64,000 bases of DNA from Liquidambar formosana. Taxonomy: Eukaryota > Streptophyta > Magnoliopsida > Saxifragales > Altingiaceae. Shown here in pieces: positions 46,928 to 58,576 of this stretch. Below the pieces are notes generated by a model. It ran no database searches and was not told where the DNA came from. It saw only the letters and a list, made by a program, of their open reading frames with translations. The position numbers were made by a program, and so were the translations under genes. The stretch is taken from the NCBI GenBank assembly GCA_039720395.1, contig CM077831.1, forward strand, positions 12,801,803-12,865,802, read 5' to 3'. The first letter of the stretch is position 1. Each line of letters opens with the position of its first letter.

Positions 46928-47909
46928 GAAGTGATAATGGGTTCCACTCTAATCTTTAACCTCTAGAAGATACCACGGGTTTAATCCAGTCCTCCTTTAA
47001 GAACAAAATCCCCTTTTTAGGCAATGACCAAAAAAATTTTAACAAGATTTCCATGACTGCACTAAATTTGATAAGTGTGGTCTTATAAAGTATGCCCTTA
47101 GTTAGACATCTCATCCCCAAGGGTACCTTGAAAGTGAGTCACTTAGCTTTAGGTTCTACCCATTAACCATTACAAAGCAATCAAAAGTTTCTTTTCCCCA
47201 AGCATGACAATGCAACATGTGTAGGCAAACTAATGGGCTAGGTCCAAACATGATATCTCTTTAGTTGGACACCTCATCTTTAAAAGTGTCCCTTAAGACG
47301 AAGGGTGAGGTGACATACTAAGGACATAAAGATAAATGAGCCCCTACTTCCTAACCTTTGATCAAACTTTTCATTCCAGACAAGCCCCTATTATTTTACT
47401 TTAAAGCCCATGATTAAATGGTCCCAACTTACACACCTTTAATTAGTCACTCCCCTCCCTCTTCTAGGGAGCTCCTTGGGTGAAGGGTGGAGGTACTTGT
47501 TAAAGGTATGCGGGTGAGGCCACAGAATGTTAAGTTTTGATCATTACCCATGTTTAAAGTAAACACAAGCACTCATCACATCTTATGATCTTACAAAAAT
47601 TTGGCAGCATATCATTACAACAAAGTGTGTGCATAAGGGTGATTCAATGATGTCCTAGAAAGCCCATTACATGTATTTCTTTCTTTTAAGAGGGTAGGCT
47701 AGGGTTCTCAACTTTGCTTGTACCAATCCTTATACCTAACCACATGTGACATTAGGAATGCCGCGTGGGTCCAGCAGTACGTGATTGGTCCATTCAATAT
47801 ACCTAAGGGCAAGCCCAAGGTTACTAGGCAAGAGAGGTTTGATAGCTTCACCCAACACATGGAATCATGAAAACCAAGGTTGAACTAGGCCATCAGTTGG
47901 CAAGGATAC
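46928..47909 (-). other. G2 leader, cut by G3
   Basis: Non-coding; the reverse complement of G3 50720-51720, so it is the same family's 5' untranslated region. It ends at ...GGATAC exactly where the G3 LTR begins with TGTCAC. The remaining leader, primer site and 5' LTR should lie right of the window. Confidence 0.8.
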
Positions 47910-50551
47910 TGTCACACCCCATTTTTGTCACCTTAACTAGGGTACATCATTTCATGTAGGATTTTGAGTTCTTTTTTAGTCTAGTCTTTTGCATTGAGTT
48001 TCTATGGCATTGAATATCATGTGTATGAATTTTGAAGTGATTTGGAGTTCATTTCGATAGTCAATAAGAACTTTTGCGACTTTAAGGGCATAATCATCTT
48101 TTAAGCCGTATATTTTCCATTTGACTTTGGAATAAATCCCGAGTCATTCCCTTGAGTTCATATGGTTATATAGAATCTATATATAGGTTCAATTTGATGA
48201 ATTAATGGTTTAAGATCAATTCGGCTCATAGTGGTTTGGGTTGGCTAAAAGACCCTTTCTTGGTTTGCTCAAATCGACTCATAAGACCCAACCAATTTTC
48301 TCTCATTTAACTTCAATTGGGCTTTATTTACATCCTAGGTGTGTTTAGAAAGATCAAATTTCGATTGGGAAAGCATTCGGTTCGACCTTGTGTACAAACC
48401 CAGCTTAGCGACGGTGAGGCACCATGGTTAACCACTTTTGTAAAACCTAACCATGCACCCATGGTTAAGTATTTTTGTCCTAAAATGCTTAAAAATGTGT
48501 TCCCCTTCGAAACACGGTCGTTTTGGCTTTTATTTCGTCAAAATCGAACTTAATTTGACCCCCGAAACACTTCTGGAAGGCGAAGGAGTCTAACCGAGGA
48601 ATGCTGATGGGAGCCCTCGGGTGACCATCTGGGGCCAGACGGTCAGCCAGTCCAAGCCCAGATGGTCACCCAAGGGAATCCGTCTTTAAGTGGGATTCTA
48701 CCTCTTCTCTCCCTCTTTTGACGGTTTCCTCCGCCATTACAACTTGTTTTCTCTTAGGAGTGTGTAAGTTTGAGTTGTTTGAGCACCAAGAGAGTCTCTA
48801 ATAGCCCTAGGATCATTGTTTAATGAATTAATCTTAGCCATTGGTTCATGGGGTCAGTTCTCTATATAAAGAACATGATATTCAGAACATAGGGGGGCCA
48901 CAAGTGCACTTTACACTTAGAGAGAGAGGGAGCTACGAGTTTGGAGAGCTAGAAGGACATTAAGAGAAGGCTTTTCAACCCTAAGCAAGCAAGAGAACAA
49001 GGACTTTGAAGGCAAGGGAGGTTCTACAAGAGGTAAGCACTCTTTTTGAATGCTGAATATAGGTCTTCTCCTTCTCCTTCTCCTTCTCCTTCTTCTTCTA
49101 TGATAGTTCTAGTGCATGTTGTAACTCCACATGTTAGGTTAATTCCATGCTTTTGTGATATGATATGAATGATTTTAAGATGATTCATGGTTCTATGTGC
49201 TTGATAATCTTTAGTTTACTAAGGATTTGAAAGCGTTACTCTTTTTGTCTTCTTAAATCATGCATAGTTCATATAGTCTATTCGCTGTGATTGTTGTCAT
49301 GAGTTGACCCTCTTGTTATTTAATACATATGATATGAATGATATTCATGATGATTTGAGCATGTGTTAGGGTTGTTTCATATGTTTTAATGCATAGTTGT
49401 GAAATTAGGGTTTCGGTAACCCTAAATTCACACAAGTTTCCTATAGCATGATAGAATAGGTTTTGTTTTCTGTTTTTCTTCATGGTTATTTTATATATGA
49501 TATATATGGAATAACTATGATAGTTTTTGCATGCATGTAGTGGATTTTTAGGATTTTATGCATGACATGAGATTAGGGTTGCATTAAGGTCTCTATTTAT
49601 TCACTATTTTTGTTGATAACATGATTAGTGGATGACTTTGAGCCTTAATACTATTCTGTCCAGATTGTTATGTTATCCTTTTTGATATGCTTTGAGCACG
49701 TGTAAGGGTGCAAACAGGTATAATAGTTGCCTTATTGCAAATAAGGTCGCTATGACTTGAGCTTGCTATCGCTTGGAGTAAATTGCACAAGGTAAGTAGG
49801 GTATGAAGTGCCCTAATTCACTTTTACTAACCTTTCTTTTCTCTTCTCCCTCCTAGGGTTATTTTCTAATAGAGGGATATGGTGAATTCTAGGGTTTCTT
49901 TCCACCCCTTTTCAAAAGTTTATATCTTTCATTGAAATCTTATTGAGAATCATTTGTCTTCGAAAATTGCTATGGAAGGAAACCTAAGGTTTACCATAAG
50001 TCTCTATTAGGGTTTAACCCTATTCTTTTCGAACTACGTGAACTTTGATCCGTGTATTTCGCTGCATGGTACGTAGGCGCTCGTTTTGAGGCTCAAGTCC
50101 ATTCTAGGATCCAAGTATCCTAGGTTTTTCTTCTCTTTTCTTTTTTTTCTGTTTTATTTTATTTTCTTTGTTTGATTATGCATGGATGAAATGGATGGAT
50201 GGGATATATGTTATGCATGCTGTATTTTATTGATTGATACTGTTTTGCATGTGATTAAGTTATTAAATTAGCCCAATCAAATTAAGAGACCAACTCGGGC
50301 GATGTGGGTGCCTATGGGCTTTGCCCAGAACCTTCCCACATCGTAACTTAGCCCCTGAATCCATTTTCTGGTTTGAAAGACTTAGCCTTTCCTTTCAAAA
50401 TGGAGTCATGTGGTTTTTTGAAAATAAAACATTTTTATGGTTTTCCTCTTTTCCTTAAAAAAATGAGGTGGCGACTCCTTTTTGTTTGTTGTCTTTCACC
50501 TCTGTATTTTTTGCCAAACCCTTGTGGGCCGTGCTTTTTCGTGGGTTCACA
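47910..50551 (+). repeat. G3 5' LTR (2642 bp)
   Basis: Starts TGTCACACCCCATTTTTGTC and ends GTGGGTTCACA. The TATA box is at 48862-48870 (CTATATAAA). A conserved hairpin lies upstream of it (48614-48676) and CTTCTCC repeats lie at 49062-49098. The 78-codon ORF at 48317-48553 recurs in every LTR copy and is probably not a gene. Confidence 0.92.
48614..48676. repeat. Compound hairpin in G3 5' LTR
   Basis: Arm CCCTCGGGTGACCATCTGGG (48614-48633) pairs with 48657-48676 with one mismatch, about 190 bp upstream of the TATA box. The loop contains GACGGTCAGCC, a weaker inner stem here because of a one-base insertion. Confidence 0.75.
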
Positions 50552-50554
50552 GTT

Positions 50555-50572
50555 TGGCGACTCCACTGGGGA
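50555..50572 (+). other. G3 primer binding site
   Basis: TGGCGACTCCACTGGGGA, three bases after the LTR end. It resembles the Arg-tRNA-type primer site reported for Ogre elements; the exact tRNA is not verified here. Confidence 0.75.
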
Positions 50573-51725
50573 TATCGAGGGCTAGACTCAGTTAATTTGA
50601 TTGGGCTAAATTAATATCTTATTGTTAATTAAAATCAATCACATTGCATCCGCTTGATTGTGTGCTTTCATTTATTGCATTGTGTGCGTGATTGTTGCAT
50701 GATCACTCGATTGTCCCTCGATGTATCCTTGCCAACTAATAGCCTAGTTCGACCTTGGTTTTCCTGATTCCATGTGTTGGGCGAAGCTATCAAACCTCTC
50801 TTGCCAAGTACCCTTGGGCTTGCCCTTGGGTATATCAAATGGATCAATCACGTACTGTTGGACCCACGCGACATTCCTGATGTCACATGTGGTTAGGTAT
50901 AAAGATTGGTACAAGCAAAGTTGAGGACCCTAGCCTACCCTCTTAAAAGAAAGAAGTGCATGTAATGGACCTTCTAGGACACCGTTGGATCACCTATATG
51001 CACACACTTTGTTGTAATGATATGCTGCCAAATTTTTGTGAGATGTGATGAGTGTTTGTGTTTGCTTTAAAACATGGGTAATGATCAAAACTTAACATTC
51101 TGTGGCCTCACCTGCATACCTTTAACAAGTACCTCCACCCTTCACCCAAGGAGCTCCCTAGAAGAGGGAGGGGAGTGCCTAATTAAAGGTGTGTAAGTTG
51201 AGACCATTTAATCATGGGCTTTAAAGTAAAATGATAGGGGCTTGTTTGGAATGAAAAGTTTGATCAAAGGTTAGGAAGTAGGGGCTCATTTATCTTTATG
51301 TCCTTAGTATGTCACCTCACCCTTCGTCTTAAGGGACACTTTTAAGGATGAGGTGTCCAACTAAGGAGATATCATGTTTGGACCTGGCTCCTAGTTTGCT
51401 TGCACATATTGCATTATCATGTTTGGGGAAATAAAATTGTTGATTGTTTTAAAAATGGTCAATGGCTAGAACCTAAAGATAAGTGACTCACCTTCATGCC
51501 TTTAGTATGTCGCCTTACACTTCAAGGTACCCTTGGGGATGAGATGTCTAACTAAGGGCATGCTTTATAAGACCACACTTATCAAATTTAGTGCAGTCAT
51601 GGAAATCTTGTTAAAATGTTTTGGTCATGGCCTAAAAAAGGGAATTTGTTCTTGAAAGAGGGCTAGATTAAACCCGTGATAACTTATTAAGGTTAGTTAA
51701 CGTGGGCTCTAACTTTGAACCCAAG
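50573..51725 (+). other. G3 leader
   Basis: 1.15 kb, non-coding. It repeats the theme CTCACCTTCATGCC...GATGAGATGTC-type phrases several times (51110-51190, 51310-51370, 51490-51560) and matches the inverted G2 leader. I see no gene. Confidence 0.7.
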
Positions 51726-52648
51726 ATGGCCGAACAAACTAGCAATTCTACATTCAACCTCGAGGCTTGTCTTAGAACAATGATGGAGAAACTTGACCAC
51801 ACCATTATGGTATCCGAGACCGATTGAAGATGGCCCAAGAAATCCAACAGAAAATTTTAAAACCCGAATCTAGGGCCCCCACTTTTGACAATCATCAAGG
51901 GTCTAATGATTCTGAATCCACTGAGGACCCCAGAGGAGAAGGAGAGGAACCACCTAAAACTAAAGAAAGGGAGTCTAAGATTGCATTAAGAGAAGATTCG
52001 ACCATTTTGGCTAACAAGGTGGAAGCTTTGGAGCGGACCTTAAAGGGGATCCACAGATCTGATGATATGGTGGACATCCGTACTTTGTCTTTGTTCCCAA
52101 AGGCTCGTATTCCACTCCAATTCAAAATGCCTGAGCTAGAGAAGTTTGATGGTACGGGTTGTCCTAAAACTCACTTGAAGATGTATGTGCGAGTTATGCA
52201 CCCCCGTGGGGCTAATAATGAATTGTTGGCCCAAATGTTTCAAGAGTCGCTGGTTAACTCTGCATTGAAGTGGTTTTTGGCTTTGGAAGAATCTAGAACC
52301 AAGACTTGGGAGGACGTCTGCAATGAATTCACGAATCATTACAAATACAACACAGAGGTGGATGTGACTCGTAGGGATTTGGAGACTACTAAACAAGCCA
52401 TGAATGAAACGTTCTCTTCTTTCATTACTAGGTGGAGAATCAAGGCTTCTCAGATGGCGAACCGACCCAAAGAAGAAGAACAAATCCAAATGGTGGTCAA
52501 GAACTTGCTTCCCATTTACCATGAGCATTTGTTTGCACATTACTTCCAAAATTTCAAGGCCTTAATTGGAGCTGGAACGCAAGTAGAAGATGCTATATCT
52601 AATGGGACCATTGAGAACGAGGGGCAGGCTTATGGGGAATTTCCTTAG
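51726..52648 (+). pseudogene. G3 gag, truncated before the zinc knuckle and frameshifted
   Basis: An ATG at 51726 starts MAEQTSNSTFNLEACLRTMM. This frame ends at a TGA near 51825, and the rest continues in another frame (51824-52648). It then contains a coiled-coil-like NKVEALERTLKG and the capsid-like core MPELEKFDGTGCPK...WEDVCNEFTNHYKYN...WRIKASQMANRP. It ends at TAG 52646-52648 just after the core. The zinc-knuckle part seen in G1 and G2 is missing, as is all of pol. If the frameshift were absent it would give a capsid-only protein. Confidence 0.8.
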
Positions 52649-53516
52649 GTCAATAATGTGAGTGGTAGTCCTCATTGACAACAAGATCATTTAGTGCTTG
52701 CTGCTGCACCAATTTTGTCATGACTATCCATGATAAAGAGTTTAGGTTTTTGTTTGTTTTCTAGTTATTTGATTGTTTTCATCCTCCAAGTCAAATGTCC
52801 TTTGAGTCGTTTGAGCTCTAGTTATTGTCGAGTCAAGATTTTCAATGTGTTTTTCTTCATTCCTTTAATAAGATATTTGATTTCAAGAATTCCATAGACT
52901 CTCTATTTCTCTTCTTATTAATCAATTGACAATCAAAGTGGCATGAAAATATTTCCTAAGAGGCTCAAAAGCTCATTCCACTAAAGGAGCAAATGATTAA
53001 TGAATTGCGACTAATTGACTAGGAAACATGGGAAAGCTTAAAAATGGTAAACATAAAGGACCACCCACCCACCATACTGCATGAAGACATTGGTCAAGTA
53101 ATTAAAGAAGGTCTCGAAGCCCTTACAAGAAGCAATTCGAAGATCAAAGGTAGAAATCGACTAGCGTAGCTTGAGCTTTCCGAGATGTCTACTTCCCTCT
53201 CCCTTAAAAGAAAAAAAAAATCAAAAGAAAGAAAAAATTATGAAAAGAAAAGAAAAAATGAAAGAGGAAAAAAAGTGGAAAAGGAAAGGAGAGGGAAGGG
53301 GTCAACATATATCTAGGAGCACTAAGAAAGAAGATCAACAACAATCAAAAGAAAACTTTGTGATTAAGAAGACTAGATCATCCGTTTGAGGAATGCAAAG
53401 AAGAGTTCAAGCCAAAGTAGGGTGGTCCCTATATGGTTATGTGTAGAGCCTAAGCTCGCTAGGTTGAAAACCTAAAAAAGCAACCTAGGCAAAAGTTAGG
53501 GCTTTAAAAAAAAAGC

Positions 53517-53549
<33 letters not shown>

Positions 53550-55136
53550 AAATTGATGAAAAAAGAAAAGTGAATCTCTTGAACTACGAGGACCTGATTC
53601 TCCACCAAAAAAAGAAATGTTAGTTTGTTTTATTAATGTCTTGGGAAGATCAAAGTGGAGATACGTAGGCAGCCCATAAAGTCACTTTGGGTGCGGTCCA
53701 ATTCATTGAAAAAAGAAAAGAAAAAGAAAGAAAGAAAGGGGCTTTGCACATAACCAACGATTAAAAGCAATTCTTTGTGACTAAGTTAAGAAGAAGCAGT
53801 TTCATTGATTGAATTAATGAGCTTAAAATACTACATGCCACTGAGAAAGTTAATTTGATTATTCTTCTTTTTCAATTTGTTCTTGTTTGTCTTTCTCAAT
53901 TACTTCGTGTGTCCTTCCATTTTTATCCTTTAAGTCTTGTGTGTCTCCAATGGTCATCGACCTTGTCCTTTAAAAGCACTCATTCACTACAATCCATTTG
54001 TAAAGTCCATTAGATTTTGTCCTATCATATCTTAATTTAGACTTAGACTCTTGTCATGGATTTAATGATGGAAAAGGGGTAGCAGTAACTACTAAGAAAC
54101 AATTTGCCTTAGTTGTAGGCATGATACTTTATGAGCTTGGGAGAATGGGTGTTGCTTTCTGTGAACCAGGGGCTAATTTGTCTTGCTTAGCCAAAGAGCT
54201 TGAACAAACATGATACTTTACGAACTTGGGGGCTAATTCTACTCATAGAAGAAGAAATGAAATGTGTGCTGGGGCTGGTTTGTTTAATCAAAGAACCTGA
54301 ATAAATTAATGAAGAAAAGGGGCTGAGACTTCATGAGTTGAATTCCTTTGCACTGTGGCCCGCTAGGTTGAAAACCCGAAAGGGCGGCCTAGGCAAAAAT
54401 TAGGGCAACCCGCTAGGTTGAAAACCCGAAAGGGCGGCCTAGGCAAAAAAATTAGGGCAACCCGCTAGATTGAAAACCCATAAGGGCAATCCAGGCAAAA
54501 GTTAGGGTTTTGAAAGAAAAAGAGAAGTGAAGAAAGAAGAAAGAAAGATGAGTTCCCACTCTATTTTTATACCTTGAAGAAGGATCTATGGGTTTAATCA
54601 AATCCTCTTGAAATGCATTGTTTCCTAAAAAGGCTTGACCACAATTTTTGAAAGAAAAATTGCATGACTGTGTTAAGTCCGGATAAGTGACCTGAAAAGC
54701 TTTATGAGAAAAATTTGATGAAAATAATGATTGTTTTGACATGTGTGAGTTGCATTATCTTTTGGCTAAGCCATAACACATTTACAAAATAATCAATAGG
54801 AACTTTTCCCTAATCATTACAAAGACTAAGTGAAAAGATAATTTTTCAAAGTGTGAAGTTACCAAAGTGATATGAGCAATTGAAATTGTTTTCCTTGAAA
54901 AGGAACTAGATTTAAAGAAAAGTTTTCACCTAGAAGGGGTATGATTGTTGATTTTGTTGCATGCTAGAAAAGCTTTGATAAAATGAAAATGTGAAAGGGT
55001 TAAGCTTTGTGATTTGTGCATAGGTTGATAACATTCGACCTTCGGATTTTTTATGATATTGGTATTGAGTTGTTTGATAGCGTTTGATTTATGACATTTG
55101 TGATTTGTTTGAATAGTTTTCCCCACATATTATCCA
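52649..55136 (+). other. G3 3' region
   Basis: Non-coding. It contains a purine-rich block (53205-53300) and an A-rich block (53504-53570), the inverse of the pyrimidine blocks in G2, and the GGTTGAAAACC...GGCCTAGGCAAAA repeats. No pol-derived segment is visible. The reading frame at 53171-53389 is low-complexity lysine/glutamate and I do not call it a gene. Confidence 0.75.
54358..54511 (+). repeat. Three tandem units of about 51 bp
   Basis: Units near 54358, 54409 and 54461 each contain CCGCTAGGTTGAAAACCCG and GGCAAAA...TTAGGG. A fourth, separate copy is at 53456-53504. Inverted copies occur in G2 (34320-34402, 45371-45412) and one in G1 (11949-11990), so the unit is a shared trait of the 3' region of these elements. 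Confidence 0.8.
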
Positions 55137-55795
55137 CTGGTGTAACTAGTGTAGTATGTGAAGACCTTTCATCGAACGCAATTCGGTGTAAGCTATGGAT
55201 ACCTCATATTATTCATCGGTGCAACTAGTGTAATATGGGAAGACCTTCATCGAATGCAGTTCGGTGTAAGTTATGGATACCTCATATTATTCACCGATGC
55301 AATTGGTGTAATATGGGAAGACCTTCATCGAATGCAGTTCGGTGTAAGTTATGGATACCTCATATTATTCACCGGTGCAATTGGTGTAATATGGGAAGAC
55401 TTTCATCGAACGCAATTCAGTGTAAGTTATGGATACCTCATATTATTCACCGGTGCAACTGATGCAATATGGGAAGACCTTTCATCGAACGCAGTTCGGT
55501 ATAAGTTATGGATACCTCATATTATTCACTGGTGCAACTGGTGTAATCTAGGAAGACCTTTCATCGAACGCAATTCGGTCTAAGTTATGGATACCTTATA
55601 TTATTCACCGGTGCAACTGGTGTAATATGGGAAGACCTTTCATCGAACGCAGTTCGGTGTAAGTTATGGATACCTCATATTATTCACCGGTGCAACTGGT
55701 GTAATATGGGAAGACCTTCATCGAATGCAGTTCGGTGTAAGCTATGGATGCCTCATATTGTTCATTGGTGCAACTAGCGAACAATATGAGAAATA
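55137..55795 (+). repeat. G3 tandem array, about eight units of 78-80 bp
   Basis: Units start near 55137, 55217, 55295, 55373, 55451, 55530, 55609 and 55688, plus a partial one. They carry TTCATCGAACGCAGTTCGGT and CTCATATTATTCACCGGTG, the inverse of the G2 array unit. Units differ at several positions from one another. The array ends about 300 bp before the 3' LTR. The 141-codon ORF across it is a repeat artefact. Confidence 0.88.
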
Positions 55796-56099
55796 TGTGT
55801 GAAGAGTTCTGTGAAACTCATGAGGAGTACCTTTGTGTGTGAGGAGTTTTGAGGAGTACCTTGGTCTGTGAGGAGTTCTGTGGAACTCATGAGGAGTATG
55901 ATTGTGTGTAGAAGCTAGTTTGTGTGTGACGTGTTCTATGGGTAGGTGGCTTCCGACCTATAGAATTTAGTGACATGGTCACCTTCTTTTCCATATGTTT
56001 CCCCAGTGGGTATTAATGAAATTAATTTTACCAAGCAAAAATGGGTTGTTCTTTTATCATTGGTTCACAAGTGAAACTTGTTCACCAATGAGGGGCTTC
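55796..56099 (+). other. G3 sequence between array and 3' LTR, with polypurine tract
   Basis: Contains short GAGGAGTACCTTTGTGTGTGA-like degenerate repeats (55800-55910). The probable polypurine tract AATGAGGGGCTTC (56087-56099) lies directly before the LTR start. No gene. Confidence 0.7.
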
Positions 56100-56870
56100 T
56101 GTCACACCCCATTTTTGTCACCTTAACTAGGGTACATCATTTCATGTAAGATTTTGAGTTCTTTTTTAGTCTAGTCTTTTGCATTGAGTTTCTATGGCAT
56201 TGAATATCATGTGTATGAATTTTGAAGTGATTTGGAGTTCATTTCGATAGTCAATAAGAACTTTTGCGACTTTAAGGGCATAATCGTCTTTTAAGCCGTA
56301 TATTTTCCATTTGACTTTGGAATAAATCCCGAGTCATTCCCTTGAGTTCATATGGTTATATAGAATCTATATATAGGTTCAATTTGATGAATTAATGGTT
56401 TAAGATCAATTCGGCTCATAGTGGTTTGGGTTGGCTAAAAGACCCTTTCTTGGTTTGCTCAAATCGACTCATAAGATCCAACCAATTTTCTCTCATTTAA
56501 CTTCAATTGGGCTTTATTTACATCCTAGGTGTGTTTAGAAAGATCAAATTTCGATTGGGAAAGCATTCGGTTCGACCTTGTGTACAAACCCAGCTTGGCG
56601 ACGGTGAGGCACCATGGTTAACCACTTTTGTAAAACCTAACTATGCACCCATGGTTAAGGATTTTTGTCCTAAAATGCTTAAAAATGTGTTCCCCTTCGA
56701 AACACGGTCGTTTTGGCTTTTATTTCGTCAAAATCGGACTTAATTTGACCCCCGAAACACTTCCGGAAGGCGTAGGAGTCTAACCGAGGAATGCTGATGG
56801 GAGCCCTCGGGTGACCATCTGGGGCCAGACGGTCAGCCGTCCAAGCCCAGACGGTCACCCGAGGGAATCC
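56100..56870 (+). repeat. G3 3' LTR, first 771 bp, interrupted by C4
   Basis: Starts TGTCACACCCC like the 5' LTR and matches it up to GGGAATCC, where C4 begins. The 5' LTR continues here with GTCTTTAAG, which should reappear after C4. The conserved hairpin is at 56804-56865 (arms 56804-56823 and 56846-56865, one mismatch), so C4 inserted five bases past it. The copy in this window lacks its TATA region. Confidence 0.9.
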
Positions 56871-58562
56871 TGTTGGGAATCTAACTAGGGAGGAAAACTA
56901 CAAAGGGCGGAATTAAAATTTTCCTACGATTCCCAAACCCATGAATCCGATTATGCATAATACAAAAACATAAACCCTAACTACCAAGAGAGTTGGGATT
57001 ACTTACAGTTGATTAATGTCTTCTCCTTTATGCTCCAAGCTTTGTCTTCTCCTTTTTGCTCCAAGCTTTGTCTCCGGACAGCGGCGAATGAGCAGCCCAA
57101 GTTTGCTGCCTCCAAAGGTATCCACACCTAGCTTGAGCTTGAAGTCCTTTCCTTCTTCTTCCTTGTTGTTGCTACAGGTGGAGAAGAAAGAGAGAGAGAG
57201 AGGGAGAGCTGTAATTTTCAGCCAGCCCTTGGGGAGGAGTGATTGTGATGATGTCATCACCTTATAGTGGGCATTATATAGCCCACTAATAGGGCCGGCC
57301 AAGGGGGGATTCCAAACCCTAATCTAATTTGTGTAATTACTCTTAATTACACAATTAGCCCACTAGTTTGCATCAAATACAAATTAGCCCCTTAAAGAAC
57401 TTTTCTTTAATCACTTATACCCTTTCTCTCATAGACAATCAAGCTCTCTTAGCATGATCAGTGTGTGACCCATTGGGTTCACATCATCAAGTAGTAGGAA
57501 CAGCACAAGTTGTGCACAATGGAACACTTTCCATTAAGGGTCTAATTGAAACTCCTTTCAATTCCATAATTCATTATAACTCATTTATATCAATTAGGGC
57601 TTCTACTAACCATGAGTAACACCTAGCATATGGCTCATGGTGTGGTCCTTAATGAGGTGAATAGTCATTTACAAAGAACCCTTCTGTTATAGTTTACAGG
57701 TTACAATTCCATCCTTCCATCAACACAATGTCTCCAATTGAACTAATAGGACATGGAAGTCTGTCAAGTCCCTAGTTCAATTACTTTATACTCATTCATT
57801 AATATCAACTCAATGATGAACTTATGGAAACTCCTTTCCATATTCATTCTACCATGGGCCCATGGATTTAATGAGTTATATTCAATGAATGCTGTATGAG
57901 ACATTCACTCTCTTTTTCCTGAGAGTGATGGATTCCTTGTTGATCACTCACATGCCTTCACACACATAGCAGTAGGGCCAATGAACACCCTTACAGACCC
58001 CTGAATAGGATCTGCACTTAGTGTTATCAAACTTCTAAAGCTACATGTATAAGACAACCATGGTGTCTCAGGTCTAAGGATTACTTGTACCACTATAATA
58101 ATGAGAAACTGATTGACAGGCAGGTTAAAACTCCATTCAGTTTATCTCATATCTTTGGTCACATTCAGTGTACCTATTCTGATAATAGGCACCCACTTGT
58201 TGGTTGTAGTGTCTCCATACAAATAGCTTGAGACTAGCTATCCTCCTATAGAGTCAACCTAACAAGTGCTAGTCCTATGGTTCATTACTGTCCATCATAG
58301 TGAACCTTCAACTAGGAATGATTTAGGAGTTTAGTACAGAGATATATTTACAGTCTCAAAATTACAACCCTTTGTAATTTCATATTCTCAACTCTAACTC
58401 CATGGACATATTATGTAAATATAAATGATGCATATAAACATAATAGAATATGCCCTTTTATTAAATCAATAATAAATGTGACATATATAAATGAAATCAA
58501 TTGATTGTTCCTAATCCCTAAACAATCATCTCCATGATTGGCTCTAGGGCATAATCCTAACA
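56871..58562 (-). repeat. C4 3' LTR (1692 bp)
   Basis: On the element strand it is TGTTAGGATTATGCC...GATTCCCAACA. Family TG/CA ends are intact. The TATA region is the reverse complement of 57273-57282, without the adjacent GTCACAC hairpin of the other copies. Confidence 0.92.
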
Positions 58563-58576
58563 ATCTCCCACTTGCA

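Larger units (their letters stand above)
28410..47909 (-). mobile_element. G2: pol-less Ogre-like element inserted in G1 gag, 5' end outside window
   Basis: On the minus strand it has a leader (47909-46928), a minimal gag (46927-46403), a long 3' region (46402-45058, 35020-34320, 32650-31042) and a 3' LTR (31041-28410). Csolo and C3 interrupt the 3' region, each with its own target duplication. G3 interrupts the leader at 47909/47910. No protease, RT or integrase sequence is seen, so it could move only with help. Its LTR terminus lies flush against an internal gag codon of G1, the mark of an insertion. The candidate target duplication is GGAAG (28405-28409), whose partner should lie beyond base 64000. 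Confidence 0.8.
47910..56870 (+). mobile_element. G3: pol-less Ogre-like element inserted in the G2 leader
   Basis: It has a 5' LTR (47910-50551), primer site, leader, partial gag (51726-52648), a 3.4 kb non-coding 3' region with two kinds of tandem repeat, and the first 771 bp of a 3' LTR (56100-56870), where C4 is inserted. Over the shared 771 bp the two LTRs differ at about a dozen positions (roughly 1.5%), so it is clearly older than C2 and C3. The candidate target duplication is GATAC (47905-47909); its partner should lie right of the window. It has no enzymes of its own. Confidence 0.9.

Noticed and set aside
53171..53389. 72-codon lysine/glutamate-rich ORF
   Set aside because: A translation of low-complexity purine-rich sequence in the G3 3' region, with no family resemblance.
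31540..55583. ORFs of 84-141 codons across the tandem arrays (31540-32030, 55158-55583)
   Set aside because: The unit length is near a multiple of three, so open frames run through the repeats on more than one frame and repeat the same residues.
55137..55795. Possible CRISPR-like array
   Set aside because: Whole 78-80 bp units are repeated with no unique spacers, and the setting is a plant retrotransposon.
48317..56743. Repeated 78-codon ORF in the Ogre-like LTRs (48317-48553, 56507-56743, inverse 30398-30634)
   Set aside because: It recurs because the LTR recurs. It has no known domain, lies upstream of the TATA box where it would be outside the element transcript start, and similarity between LTR copies is not evidence of coding.
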